In this document: positions 42,848-49,796 of the stretch, piece by piece | How positions within the stretch are numbered: the first letter of the stretch is position 1 | How the letters are laid out: every line of letters starts with the position of its first letter | NCBI RefSeq assembly: GCF_014204915.1 | Contig: NZ_JACHMH010000001.1 | Span: 7,155,501 to 7,219,500, forward strand | DNA length: 64,000 bases | From: Crossiella cryophila | GTDB lineage: Bacteria > Actinomycetota > Actinomycetes > Mycobacteriales > Pseudonocardiaceae | Direction: 5' to 3' | The notes under the pieces: generated by a model | The model's database searches: none | What the model was told of the DNA's origin: nothing | Seen by the model: only the letters and a program-made list of their open reading frames with translations | Translations under genes and position numbers: made by a program

Positions 42848-43168
42848 ATGAGCGAGACCGAACCCGCCTGTGGTGGGGCCGCTGACCTCAGTGACGCGAC
42901 CCGCCGCTTCCTCAAAGCGCTGGCCAGCGAGCATCGACAGCAGACGATGATGCTGTTCCACGGCGGCATCGAGCTGTCCGTCGGCGAGGTCGCGCAACGG
43001 CTGAACGCCGGCCAGTCCACCGCCTCGCAGCAGCTCACCATGCTGCGCGAGGCAGGCATGCTCACCTCGCGCCGAGACGGCAAAACGGTCTACTACCGCG
43101 CGGATCCGGCAGGCATCGGCGCAGCCCTGACCGAACTACAGGCCTACCTGGCGGTCTGCTGCCCCTAA
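42848..43168 (+). CDS. ArsR-family transcriptional repressor
   Basis: 106 residues with a winged HTH (ELSVGEVAQRLNAGQSTASQQLTMLREAGML) and the wing RRDGKTVYYRA. Cysteines are at the N-terminus (EPACGG) and at the very end (VCCP); they do not form the classic ELCVCDL site in the alpha-3 helix. The metalloid site is therefore either of another type or absent. The ATG at 42848 is taken; an in-frame GTG at 42830 would add six residues and overlap less well with the family. It probably represses itself and the divergent flavin monooxygenase through the palindrome at 42808-42823. Confidence 0.85.
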   Translation: MSETEPACGGAADLSDATRRFLKALASEHRQQTMMLFHGGIELSVGEVAQRLNAGQSTASQQLTMLREAGMLTSRRDGKTVYYRADPAGIGAALTELQAYLAVCCP

Positions 43169-43177
43169 CCCGCCCGC

Positions 43178-43300
43178 GTGTTGGCCGTTGTCGTACACAG
43201 TCTTGGCCGAACTGGTACGCCGATCGGCCAACACACCGTCCATAACGGCCAACACACCGTACGAGAACGGCCAACACGCCGACCGCAACGGCCAACACGG
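43178..43300. repeat. Tandem 21-22 bp repeats between convergent genes
   Basis: Four direct copies of CGGCCAACAC start at 43225, 43246, 43268 and 43289, a period of 21, 22 and 21 bp. The inverted form GTGTTGGCCG is at 43178-43187, and a degenerate copy lies near 43203. Opposed copies can fold into stems. The block fills the 137 bp between two genes that converge on it (stops at 43168 and 43306), which suits a bidirectional terminator or an interspersed palindromic element. It is not a CRISPR: the unit is too short and there are no unique spacers. Confidence 0.7.
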
Positions 43301-43305
43301 TCGGG

Positions 43306-44172
43306 CTAGCAGGTGGCTGGGTCGCAGCCGGTCTGGATGGAGCCGCTGCGGCGTTCGATCAGGGCGGTGTCCCGCCAGCGGCCGTCGAGCTGGGCGATGC
43401 GTTCGCGGATGCCGACGGTGCGGAATCCGGCCGAGCGGTACAGGGCCAGGCCGGGCTTGTTCTCGGTGAGGACGGTGGTCTGCAGGGTCCACAGGCCCGC
43501 GGTGTCGGCGGTGGTGACCTGACGATGCAGCAGTGATTTGCCGACGCCGCGACCACGGAGATCGGCGCCGACGTAGAGCGCGGACTCGGCGACCCCGGCG
43601 TAGCTCTCCCGCGGTGAGACCGGGCTGAGCGCGGCCCAGCCCGCGACCTGGCCGTCGACCTCGGCGACCCAGCGGTGGCCGGGCAGCCACCTGCGGTCCA
43701 GGACCTCCCGGCGCGGGACCTCGGTGTCGAAGGTGGCCTCACCGGTAGCGATGCCCTCGCCGTAGATGCGGCGGACCGCGGGCCAGTCGGCCTCGGCCAG
43801 CGCGCGCACGGTGACGTCGGCCGGGAGGTTCTCCGGGCAGCAGGGGCGGGCGGCCAGGGCGCCCATGACCACGTCGGCGGCGTGCGGCAGGCCGGTGCAG
43901 CAGGCCTCGTTGACCGAGACCAGGGTGGTGGTCCCGGCCTTGCGCAGCCGCACGAAACCGACGTCGGCGAGCTTGCGGACGTGGTGCGAGCAGGTGGGCT
44001 GGCCAATGCCGATCTGCTCGGCCAGCACGCCGACCGCCACCTCACCGGCCACCGCCACCGCGTGCAGCAGCCGCACCCTGGTCGGGTCGGCCAGGCAGGC
44101 GAACCAGGTGGCGTACCGGGTGGCCTCGTCAACGGCCAGCCGGTCTGCTGCGGTCTGCTCGGTCGCGGTCAC
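43306..44172 (-). CDS. ArsR-GNAT fusion: metalloid regulator joined to ArsN-like acetyltransferase
   Basis: 288 residues from the GTG at 44170-44172. Residues 1-115 are an ArsR/SmtB winged HTH (FACLADPTRVRLL, then IGIGQPTCSHHVRKLADVGF) with cysteine pairs at 91-92 and 111-112 that could bind As(III). Residues 120-280 are a GNAT domain of the phosphinothricin/arsinothricin acetyltransferase type (YGEGIATGEATFDTEVP; acetyl-CoA loop LRGRGVGKSLL; ALYRSAGF). Together this suggests an enzyme that detoxifies arsinothricin-like compounds and controls its own expression. An ATG at 44250 would add 26 residues but runs through the likely operator. It is divergent from the flavoprotein at 44268. Confidence 0.85.
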   Translation of the reverse strand: MTATEQTAADRLAVDEATRYATWFACLADPTRVRLLHAVAVAGEVAVGVLAEQIGIGQPTCSHHVRKLADVGFVRLRKAGTTTLVSVNEACCTGLPHAADVVMGALAARPCCPENLPADVTVRALAEADWPAVRRIYGEGIATGEATFDTEVPRREVLDRRWLPGHRWVAEVDGQVAGWAALSPVSPRESYAGVAESALYVGADLRGRGVGKSLLHRQVTTADTAGLWTLQTTVLTENKPGLALYRSAGFRTVGIRERIAQLDGRWRDTALIERRSGSIQTGCDPATC

Positions 44173-44267
44173 CCGGACAGTATTGACGAGAATCGATGCT
44201 TGCGTCCAATCATCGACGTTTGTAGATTGACAAGCTGTATCGACAGTCATCGATCCAAGGGGTGGGC
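44173..44267. promoter_or_regulatory. Divergent promoter region with ATCGA-type dyads
   Basis: The 95 bp between the ArsR-GNAT fusion and the flavoprotein contain two dyads: TCGATG-N12-CATCGA (44193-44216) and ATCGA-N6-TCGAT (44239-44254). A TTGACA-like -35 element sits at 44227-44232. Similar sequence (TTGACA followed by a TCGATCC half-site) occurs before the arsenate reductase gene, which supports an ArsR-type control region. Confidence 0.55.
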
Positions 44268-45602
44268 ATGAGTGATTTCCCGGTAGTCGTGGTGGGAGCC
44301 GGGCCGGTGGGCCTGGCCGCAGCCACCGAACTTCTCGAACGTGGTCTGACGCCGTTGGTCCTGGAGTCCGGGGCCGTCGCGGGCGCGGCGGTGCGGCAGT
44401 GGGGGCACGTCCGGCTGTTCTCCCGCTGGGCGGAGCTGGTCGCCCCGGCCGCGGCGCGGTTGCTCGCGCCGACGGGCTGGCAGCACCCGGCGCACGCGGA
44501 CTACCCGACCGGCGATGACTGGGCCAAGGGCTACCTCGAACCGCTGGCCGCGGTGCTGGGCGAGCGGGTCCGATTCGGCGCGACGGTGATCGGGGTGACC
44601 CGGCGCGGCCGGGACCGGATCGTGGACGCGGGCCGGGACACCGAACCGTTCGTGGTGCACACCCGGGCCGCCGACGGCACGGAAAGTCGTCTGCTCGCCA
44701 GTGCGGTGATCGACGCCAGCGGCACCTGGACCACCCCGAACCCGGCTGGCGCCGACGGCCTGCCCGCCGCCGGTGAACGCGCGGCCGCGGACCGGGTGAC
44801 CTACCGCGGCACCGCACCGGAGCGGCTGCGGGAGCAGCACGCGGGACGGCACACCGTGGTCGTCGGCAACGGGCATTCGGCCTTCACCGCACTGATCGAC
44901 CTGGCCGTACTCGCCGAGCGCGAGCCGGATACCAGGGTGAGCTGGGTGCTGCGGCGCGGCGTCACCGACAGCACCTTCGGCGGCGGCGATGCCGACCAGC
45001 TACCCGCCCGCGGCCGCCTCGGTCAGCGGGTCAAGGACGCGGTGGCGGCCGGACACATCACCGCGGTGCCCGGCTTCCGCACCGAGACCGTCGAAGGCCA
45101 CGGTGAGGCCGTGGTGCTGGTCGCCGACGACGGCCGCCGACTGGCTCCCGCGGAGTCCGTGCTGGTGCTGACCGGGTTCCGGCCGGACCTGTCCTGGCTG
45201 TCGGAGGTACGGCTCGATCTGGACCCGGTGTTGCAGGCCCCGGTGGCCCTGGCCCCGCTGATCGACCCGAACGTGCACTCATGCGGCACGGTCTACCCGC
45301 ACGGCGTCGCCGAGCTGTCCCACCCGGAGCCGAAGCTGTTCCTGGCCGGGATGAAGAGCTACGGCCGCGCCCCGACCTTCCTGGCCATGACCGGTTACGA
45401 GCAGGTGCGCAGCATCGCGGCCGAACTCGCGGGCGACCACGAAGGCGCCCGTCGGGTCGAGTTGTCGCTGCCGGAGACCGGGGTGTGCGGCGGCTCCGGG
45501 CTCTACGACTCAGCCGAGGACGCGGCCGAGGGTGGTTGTTGCGGCGGCCCGGCGGAGCCGGAGCTGCTGGCGCTGCCCGCGATCGGCGCCCGGACCGGCT
45601 GA
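44268..45602 (+). CDS. FAD/NAD(P)-binding flavoprotein of the arsenic island, Cys-rich C-terminus
   Basis: 444 residues. The FAD motif VVVVGAGPVGLAAATELLERG is at the N-terminus and a second dinucleotide motif (TVVVGNGHSAFTALIDLA) is near 200. The C-terminus carries GVCGG and GGCCGG, which could bind a soft metalloid. The ATG at 44268 is preceded by AAGGGG. It is expressed away from the ArsR-GNAT fusion and followed by a decayed transporter and by ACR3, so a role in arsenic oxidation or reduction is likely. Flavoproteins of this kind have been placed next to arsR genes, but no reaction can be assigned from sequence. Confidence 0.85.
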   Translation: MSDFPVVVVGAGPVGLAAATELLERGLTPLVLESGAVAGAAVRQWGHVRLFSRWAELVAPAAARLLAPTGWQHPAHADYPTGDDWAKGYLEPLAAVLGERVRFGATVIGVTRRGRDRIVDAGRDTEPFVVHTRAADGTESRLLASAVIDASGTWTTPNPAGADGLPAAGERAAADRVTYRGTAPERLREQHAGRHTVVVGNGHSAFTALIDLAVLAEREPDTRVSWVLRRGVTDSTFGGGDADQLPARGRLGQRVKDAVAAGHITAVPGFRTETVEGHGEAVVLVADDGRRLAPAESVLVLTGFRPDLSWLSEVRLDLDPVLQAPVALAPLIDPNVHSCGTVYPHGVAELSHPEPKLFLAGMKSYGRAPTFLAMTGYEQVRSIAAELAGDHEGARRVELSLPETGVCGGSGLYDSAEDAAEGGCCGGPAEPELLALPAIGARTG

Positions 45603-45603
45603 G

Positions 45604-45764
45604 GTGACCGGCGGGCTGGCGCTCCGGCGACACTTCGGGGGGTCGTCGGAGCGCTCTGCCTGACCGAACTGACCAGCCGGGGGGTGTTGTTCTACGCGTT
45701 GCCGGTGCTGTTGCCCGCCATCGTGGCGGACACCGGCTGGTCAGCGGCCACGGTCACCGGCGCC
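45604..45764 (+). pseudogene. Remnant of a major facilitator transporter gene, 5' end only
   Basis: Starting at a GTG (45604) one base after the flavoprotein stop, the frame reads VTGGLALRRHFG. After a run of six G (45637-45642) the coding sense moves to another frame, giving GALCLTELTSRGVLFYALPV and then LLPAIVADTGWSAATVTGA. This is the characteristic first transmembrane helix of MFS drug exporters. The similarity ends at 45764, where the ACR3 3' end begins on the other strand. The gene is thus frameshifted and lacks nearly all of its length. It was probably the third member of the fusion/flavoprotein locus before a deletion joined it to ACR3. Confidence 0.65.
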
Positions 45765-46856
45765 TGCGGTCGGGGTGTTGCCGGCGGCGGCGGGGGTGGC
45801 CTGGTGGTCGGATGGGGCAGCCCACCGCCCGCGCAGCCACAGGCTGACGTACACCAGGCCCACCAGCACCGGCACCTCGATCAGCGGCCCAACCACCCCG
45901 GCCAGCGCCTGACCGGAGGTGACGCCGAAAACGCCGATCGCGACCGCGATGGCCAGCTCGAAGTTGTTGCCGGCGGCGGTGAAGGCCAGGGTGGTGGTGC
46001 GCTCGTAACTCAAGCCGGCGACCTTGCCCATGGCGAAGGACCCGATCCACATCAGCGCGAAATACACCAGCAGCGGCAACGCGATCCGGGCGACATCCCA
46101 CGGCCGGGAGGTGATCGTCTCGCCCTGGAGCGCGAACAGGATGACGATGGTGAACAGCAAGCCGTACAAGGCGATCGGGCCGATCTTCGGCAGGAACCTC
46201 GACTCGTACCACTCGCGGCCCTTGCGCTGCTCCCCCAGCCTGCGGGTGAGGTAGCCCGCCGCGAGGGGGATGCCCAGGAAGATCAGCACGTACTGGGCGA
46301 TGGTCCAGGGCGAGACCTCGAGGCCGGTGGTGGTCAGGCCCAGCCAGCCGGGCAGCAGGTCGAGGTAGAACCAGCCGAGCACGCCGAACATCACCAGCTG
46401 GAACACCGAGTTCAGCGCCACCAGCACGGCGGCGGCCTCGCGGTCGCCGCAGGCGAGGTCGTTCCAGATGATGACCATCGCGATGCAGCGGGCCAGGCCG
46501 ACGATGATCAGGCCGGTGCGGTACTCGGGCAGGTCCGGCAACATCAGCCAGGCCAGGGCGAACATCAGCGCTGGGCCGAGAATCCAGTTGAGCACCAACG
46601 ACAACACCATGGTGCGGGTGTCGCGGGTGACGGTGTCCAGGCGGTCGTAACGGACCTTGGCCAGCACCGGGTACATCATCAGCAGCAGGCCCACCGCGAT
46701 CGGCAACGAGACCTCGCCGACCTTCACCGCCTCCAGAATCCCTTGCAGGCCAGGGATGAACCGGCCCAGCAGCAGACCGGCGAGCATGGCCGCGGCGATC
46801 CACACCGGCAGGAAACGGTCCAGAAAGGACAGTCGGCGTACAGCCTCGGCGGTCAT
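45741..46856 (-). CDS. acr3: Arsenite efflux permease, ACR3 family
   Basis: 371 residues with about ten hydrophobic segments, as usual for ACR3. The family's essential Cys is seen in GLARCIAMVIIWNDLACGD (Cys124), and the later motif TTLAFTAAGNNFELAIAVAIGVFG is diagnostic. It exports As(III) across the membrane using the proton gradient. The ATG at 46854-46856 overlaps the ArsR stop by one base, showing an operon. The last seven residues (GAGDRGR) and the stop codon are antisense to the MFS remnant, so the normal 3' end was replaced at a deletion junction near 45765. Confidence 0.95.
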   Translation of the reverse strand: MTAEAVRRLSFLDRFLPVWIAAAMLAGLLLGRFIPGLQGILEAVKVGEVSLPIAVGLLLMMYPVLAKVRYDRLDTVTRDTRTMVLSLVLNWILGPALMFALAWLMLPDLPEYRTGLIIVGLARCIAMVIIWNDLACGDREAAAVLVALNSVFQLVMFGVLGWFYLDLLPGWLGLTTTGLEVSPWTIAQYVLIFLGIPLAAGYLTRRLGEQRKGREWYESRFLPKIGPIALYGLLFTIVILFALQGETITSRPWDVARIALPLLVYFALMWIGSFAMGKVAGLSYERTTTLAFTAAGNNFELAIAVAIGVFGVTSGQALAGVVGPLIEVPVLVGLVYVSLWLRGRWAAPSDHQATPAAAGNTPTAGAGDRGR

Positions 46857-47155
46857 CAGCAGGGCCTCCTGGCCTGGGGGTGACGCTCGGCCCGGTCGGC
46901 CAGTTCGGTCAGCGAAGCCGCTGCGGCGCGCAGGGCATCGGGGCGCAGCGAGTAGTAGGTGAACTTGCCGCAGGGCTCGGCGTCGACCAGCCCGGCAGCA
47001 CGCAGGGCCCGCAGGTGGTTGGAGATGTTGGCCTGCTTCGCGCCGGTCTCCTCGACCAGGTGGCAGGTGCACAGTGACTCCGTCGCCAGCAGTTCGAGGA
47101 TGCGGGCGCGCAGTGGGTCGGCGATCAGCCGCAGGATGTCCGTGTCGAGTCGCAT
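46856..47155 (-). CDS. arsR: ArsR-family arsenic repressor
   Basis: 99 residues. Winged HTH with the metalloid site ESLCTCHLVEE (Cys29, Cys31), the classic CxC of arsenite-sensing ArsR. The recognition helix is KQANISNHLRALRAAGLV. It is the second gene of a three-gene unit (ArsR, ArsR, ACR3), 17 bp after the previous ArsR and overlapping ACR3 by one base. A dyad ACATCA-N8-TGATGT at 47170-47189, partly within the end of the upstream ArsR gene, could be its operator. Confidence 0.92.
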   Translation of the reverse strand: MRLDTDILRLIADPLRARILELLATESLCTCHLVEETGAKQANISNHLRALRAAGLVDAEPCGKFTYYSLRPDALRAAAASLTELADRAERHPQARRPC

Positions 47156-47172
47156 CAGTCGAGAGTGTTACA

Positions 47173-47550
47173 TCATTCTCCGCTGATGTGAAGTCCGGCG
47201 CCGGCGCGCAGCACCTCGTTCATCCGGTCCAGCGCCGCCGGTTCGATCCGGTACCAGCTCCAGGTGCCGCGGCGTTCCCGGTGCAGGATGCCCGCGGCGA
47301 CCAGGATCTTGAGGTGATGACTCAGCGAGGACTGCGGCATGTCGAAGCCCTCGGCCAGGTGACAGAAACAGACCTCTCCGTCGGTGGACTGGCGGACCAG
47401 GGCGAGCAGTTGCAGCCGGACAGGGTCGCCGAGGGCCTTGAACAGCGCGGCGGCCTCGGCGGCGACCGAGGGGTCCAGTCGCGCCGTGCCAGTGGGCTGC
47501 ACCGACACCACCCCGTTCCGCCGCTCCGTGATCCTTCGGTCGGCGCCCAT
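47173..47550 (-). CDS. arsR: ArsR-family arsenic repressor, second copy
   Basis: 125 residues with a winged HTH and the site GEVCFCHLAEG (Cys61, Cys63). The recognition helix is MPQSSLSHHLKILVAAGIL. The N-terminal 30 residues are extra compared with the neighbour, and an internal GTG start (VSVQPTG) is possible. It is divergent from the arsenate reductase gene with a near-perfect dyad (47582-47603) in between, and leads the ArsR-ArsR-ACR3 operon. The two ArsR proteins differ clearly in sequence, so they are not a recent duplication. Confidence 0.92.
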   Translation of the reverse strand: MGADRRITERRNGVVSVQPTGTARLDPSVAAEAAALFKALGDPVRLQLLALVRQSTDGEVCFCHLAEGFDMPQSSLSHHLKILVAAGILHRERRGTWSWYRIEPAALDRMNEVLRAGAGLHISGE

Positions 47551-47581
47551 GATGCCAGCACGGACCGGCCCTCATCCAGGC

Positions 47582-47603
47582 TGGATTGACAAATGTCGAT
47601 CCA
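47582..47603. promoter_or_regulatory. Probable ArsR operator between arsR and arsC
   Basis: Arms TGGATTGACA and TGTCGATCCA flank AA, a 22-bp dyad with one mismatch pair. It lies 31 bp before the ArsR start and 54 bp before the arsenate reductase start. The left arm holds a TTGACA -35-like hexamer for arsC, so bound repressor would block transcription. The same half-site occurs before the flavoprotein at 44268. Confidence 0.65.
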
Positions 47604-47657
47604 ACCTGGTGTGCTTCCGCGGTCCGAGGGCCGTGTGGAGCCGATGAGGAGAACCCG

Positions 47658-48062
47658 ATGAGCCCCATTCCCGAGGTGCTGTTCGTCTGCGTGCACAACG
47701 CCGGCCGCTCACAAATGGCCGCCGCCCTGCTGCAGCACTACGCCCTGGGCCGGGTCGCGGTCCGCTCGGCAGGCTCCGCGCCCGCGGAGAAGGTCAACCC
47801 CGCCGCGTCCGACGCCCTGGCCGAGTGGGGACTGGACATCACCGCGGAGATCCCGACCAAACTGTCCACTGAGGACGTCGAAGCCGCGGACGTGGTCATC
47901 ACCATGGGCTGCGGCGACACCTGTCCGGTGTTCCCCGGCAAGCGGTACCTGGACTGGGCGCTGGAAGACCCTGCCGGACAAGGGCTCGCGGCGGTGCGGC
48001 CGATCCGGGACGAGATCGATCACCGGGTCCGCGCACTGCTGGGCGAGCTGCTGGATTCCTGA
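47658..48062 (+). CDS. arsC: Arsenate reductase, low-molecular-weight phosphatase type
   Basis: 134 residues. The P-loop CVHNAGRS (Cys11 to Arg17, CX5R) is the anion site and nucleophile. Cys85 and Cys89 (ITMGCGDTCP) would relay the disulfide, as in thioredoxin- or mycothiol-coupled enzymes. It reduces As(V) to As(III) for export by ACR3. The ATG at 47658 has GAGGAG at a good distance; the longer open frame from 47586 runs through the operator. It converges on the MFS gene at 48083. Confidence 0.95.
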   Translation: MSPIPEVLFVCVHNAGRSQMAAALLQHYALGRVAVRSAGSAPAEKVNPAASDALAEWGLDITAEIPTKLSTEDVEAADVVITMGCGDTCPVFPGKRYLDWALEDPAGQGLAAVRPIRDEIDHRVRALLGELLDS

Positions 48063-48066
48063 GATT

Positions 48067-48088
48067 CGGTGACGCCGGCGTCTTACCG
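48067..48088. terminator. Possible bidirectional stem between convergent arsC and MFS genes
   Basis: The 20-bp gap between two converging stop codons contains the perfect 12-bp palindrome GACGCCGGCGTC (48071-48082), flanked by CGGT and ACCG. This could form a GC-rich hairpin. There is no U-tract, so it is only a candidate terminator. Confidence 0.35.
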
Positions 48089-49213
48089 AGGTCCACCCGC
48101 CCGCGCGGCCGCCATCGCGAGGGCGGCGAGCAGCACGGCGAGTCCGATCAGGCCGTAGCCGAGCGCACCAGCGGCCACCGCGACCGCGCCGACCAGCAGT
48201 GGGCCGCCGGCGTCGCCGAGTTCCCTGCCCACCTCGGCCGCGCCCATGGTCTGGCCGAGTCGTTCGACCGGGGTGCCCGCGGCCAGGTGAGCGAAGCCGA
48301 TCGGGGTCACCAGGCCGGTTCCGGCGCCGATGAGGATCGCGGCCACCACCAGCGCGGCCACACCGGGCAGCACTCCGGCCAGCGCCATGCCCGCCGCGGC
48401 CAGGGTCAGACCGAGGGCCATGCCGGGGCCGTCGCCGATGTGACCCGCGTCGCGGGCGCGGCCGACGCGGGGCTGGACCAGGGCGGCGGTGGCGGCCAGC
48501 AGGGAGACCAGGGCGCCGGTGGCCAGTGGCCCCAATCCGTGTTCCGCCCCGGCCACCGGCAGGAAGCCCACGCCCACCGAGAGCGCCGCGGTGGCCCCGG
48601 CCAGGGCCAGGGTGGGGCGCAGGAAACCGCCGGTGCCCAGGCGGCGGGCCAGGTCGAGCACGGTTTGCCGGGTGCGGGGCAGGGGTGGCACGGCGGGCAC
48701 GGCCAGCACCACCCAGACCGCGACCGCCACCGCGAGCAGGCCCAGCGCGCCGAACAGCAGTGGGTAGCCGCCCAGGGTGATCAGGATGCCGCCCAGCACG
48801 GGGCCGAGGGTGTAGCCAAGGCCCTTCCAGGCTCCGTAGCCGCCGAAGGCCCTGCCCTGCGCGGATTGCGGCGTCAGCCGGGCCACCAGCGCACCGGCCG
48901 CCGGGGAGAAGGCCGCCGCGGCGGCGCCCTGGCCGAGGCGCGCCACCCCGACCAGTGCCGGGTTGCCCGCGAGCACGAAGGCCACCGAGGCCACCGCGAA
49001 GGCCAGCAGGCCGCCGAGCAGGACCGGCCGCGGCCCGACCCGGTCGGCCAGCGAGCCGAACACGGGTTTGAGCACCACCTCGGCGCCGTCGTAGACGGCC
49101 AGCAGCAGGCCAAGGGTGAGCAGCGAGGCGTGATCGGTGTAGCCGCCAAGGCCCGCGGCGATGCTGTGCGCGCCGAAGGCGGTGACGAAACCCGCCGCGT
49201 AGAGGGGGAACAT
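48083..49213 (-). CDS. Major facilitator superfamily transporter
   Basis: 376 residues with 11-12 hydrophobic segments and MFS signatures: GSLADRVGPRPVLLGG after the second helix, and RLGQGAAAAAFSPAAGALVA. The substrate is unknown. It is the last gene of a likely operon (CadC/CmtR regulator, P-type ATPase, ChrB-like, MFS), starting 5 bp after the ChrB-like stop, so it may export a metal complex or a toxic anion. In chromate operons a ChrA transporter usually occupies this place; this protein is an MFS member, not ChrA. Confidence 0.88.
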   Translation of the reverse strand: MFPLYAAGFVTAFGAHSIAAGLGGYTDHASLLTLGLLLAVYDGAEVVLKPVFGSLADRVGPRPVLLGGLLAFAVASVAFVLAGNPALVGVARLGQGAAAAAFSPAAGALVARLTPQSAQGRAFGGYGAWKGLGYTLGPVLGGILITLGGYPLLFGALGLLAVAVAVWVVLAVPAVPPLPRTRQTVLDLARRLGTGGFLRPTLALAGATAALSVGVGFLPVAGAEHGLGPLATGALVSLLAATAALVQPRVGRARDAGHIGDGPGMALGLTLAAAGMALAGVLPGVAALVVAAILIGAGTGLVTPIGFAHLAAGTPVERLGQTMGAAEVGRELGDAGGPLLVGAVAVAAGALGYGLIGLAVLLAALAMAAARAGGPR

Positions 49214-49218
49214 GGGGA

Positions 49219-49770
49219 CTACATCTGGTGCAGGGCTTGGAAAACCTGCTCGGTGTAGTCGGCCAGTCGGTCGGCGCAGTGTTTGAGGCGTGCCTCGGCC
49301 TCCTCTGCGGCCGGAGCGCCGAACAGGTCACGGGCCTTGATGTCGCGGTGCCAGCGGCGCAGGCGCTCCAGGCTCTGCTCTTCCTCCTCCAGTTCGGCCA
49401 TCGTGAACTTGCCGATGCGGATCTCCTTGGCGATCTCGGCCTCGAACTTGCCGCAGTCGGCGAGGAACTCCGCCCATTCCTCGGTCCGCTCCGCGGTGAA
49501 CAGCGCCGTCAGGCGGGCCGTGTCCGGCTCGGCCCGCCCCACCGCGTCGAGCACCAGCACCTCGCCCGCACCGCGCTGGGCCAGTTCGATCACCCGGGTC
49601 ACCCCGTCGGCGAACACCGGCGCGTCCGGCACCACCCAGGAACCCTGTCCCAGCGACAACGCCCCGATCCGCCGCAACTCCCGCCACACCGCCACCCGAT
49701 GCCGGGACGGCTCAGCCGGAACCCGCACCACCAGCACCAACCACCGGGAGGCAGCACACCGCTCTGTCAC
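49219..49770 (-). CDS. ChrB-like chromate resistance protein, N-terminal domain only
   Basis: 183 residues from the GTG at 49768-49770. The sequence WLVLVVRVPAEPSRHRVAVW followed by RELRRIGALSLGQGSWVVP is the N-terminal domain of ChrB-type proteins, followed by an acidic helical part (AELEEEEQSLERLRRWHRDI). The C-terminal chromate-resistance domain of long ChrB proteins is missing. ChrB proteins have been described as regulators or enhancers of chromate efflux; here the gene follows a soft-metal ATPase, so the inducing metal is unclear. No clear ribosome site is seen at this GTG. A palindrome lies 9 bp upstream. Confidence 0.8.
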   Translation of the reverse strand: MTERCAASRWLVLVVRVPAEPSRHRVAVWRELRRIGALSLGQGSWVVPDAPVFADGVTRVIELAQRGAGEVLVLDAVGRAEPDTARLTALFTAERTEEWAEFLADCGKFEAEIAKEIRIGKFTMAELEEEEQSLERLRRWHRDIKARDLFGAPAAEEAEARLKHCADRLADYTEQVFQALHQM

Positions 49771-49778
49771 AGGGAGGA

Positions 49779-49796
49779 ATGTAGCAGCTGTTACAT
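49779..49796. promoter_or_regulatory. 18-bp near-perfect dyad before the ChrB-like gene
   Basis: ATGTAGCAGCTGTTACAT has arms matching at 8 of 9 positions. It overlaps the last codons of the P-type ATPase gene and ends 9 bp before the ChrB-like start. It could be an internal operator for a metal-responsive repressor or for the ChrB-like protein itself. Confidence 0.5.

Noticed and set aside
44170-44250. Longer ArsR-GNAT fusion starting at ATG 44250
   Set aside because: The added residues run through the dyads and the promoter region and do not resemble the ArsR N-terminus.
39600-49213. Arsenic-containing polyketide pathway built from the PKS and the arsenic genes
   Set aside because: Only resistance-type arsenic genes are seen; no enzyme that forms a C-As bond is recognisable, so adjacency is probably coincidental.
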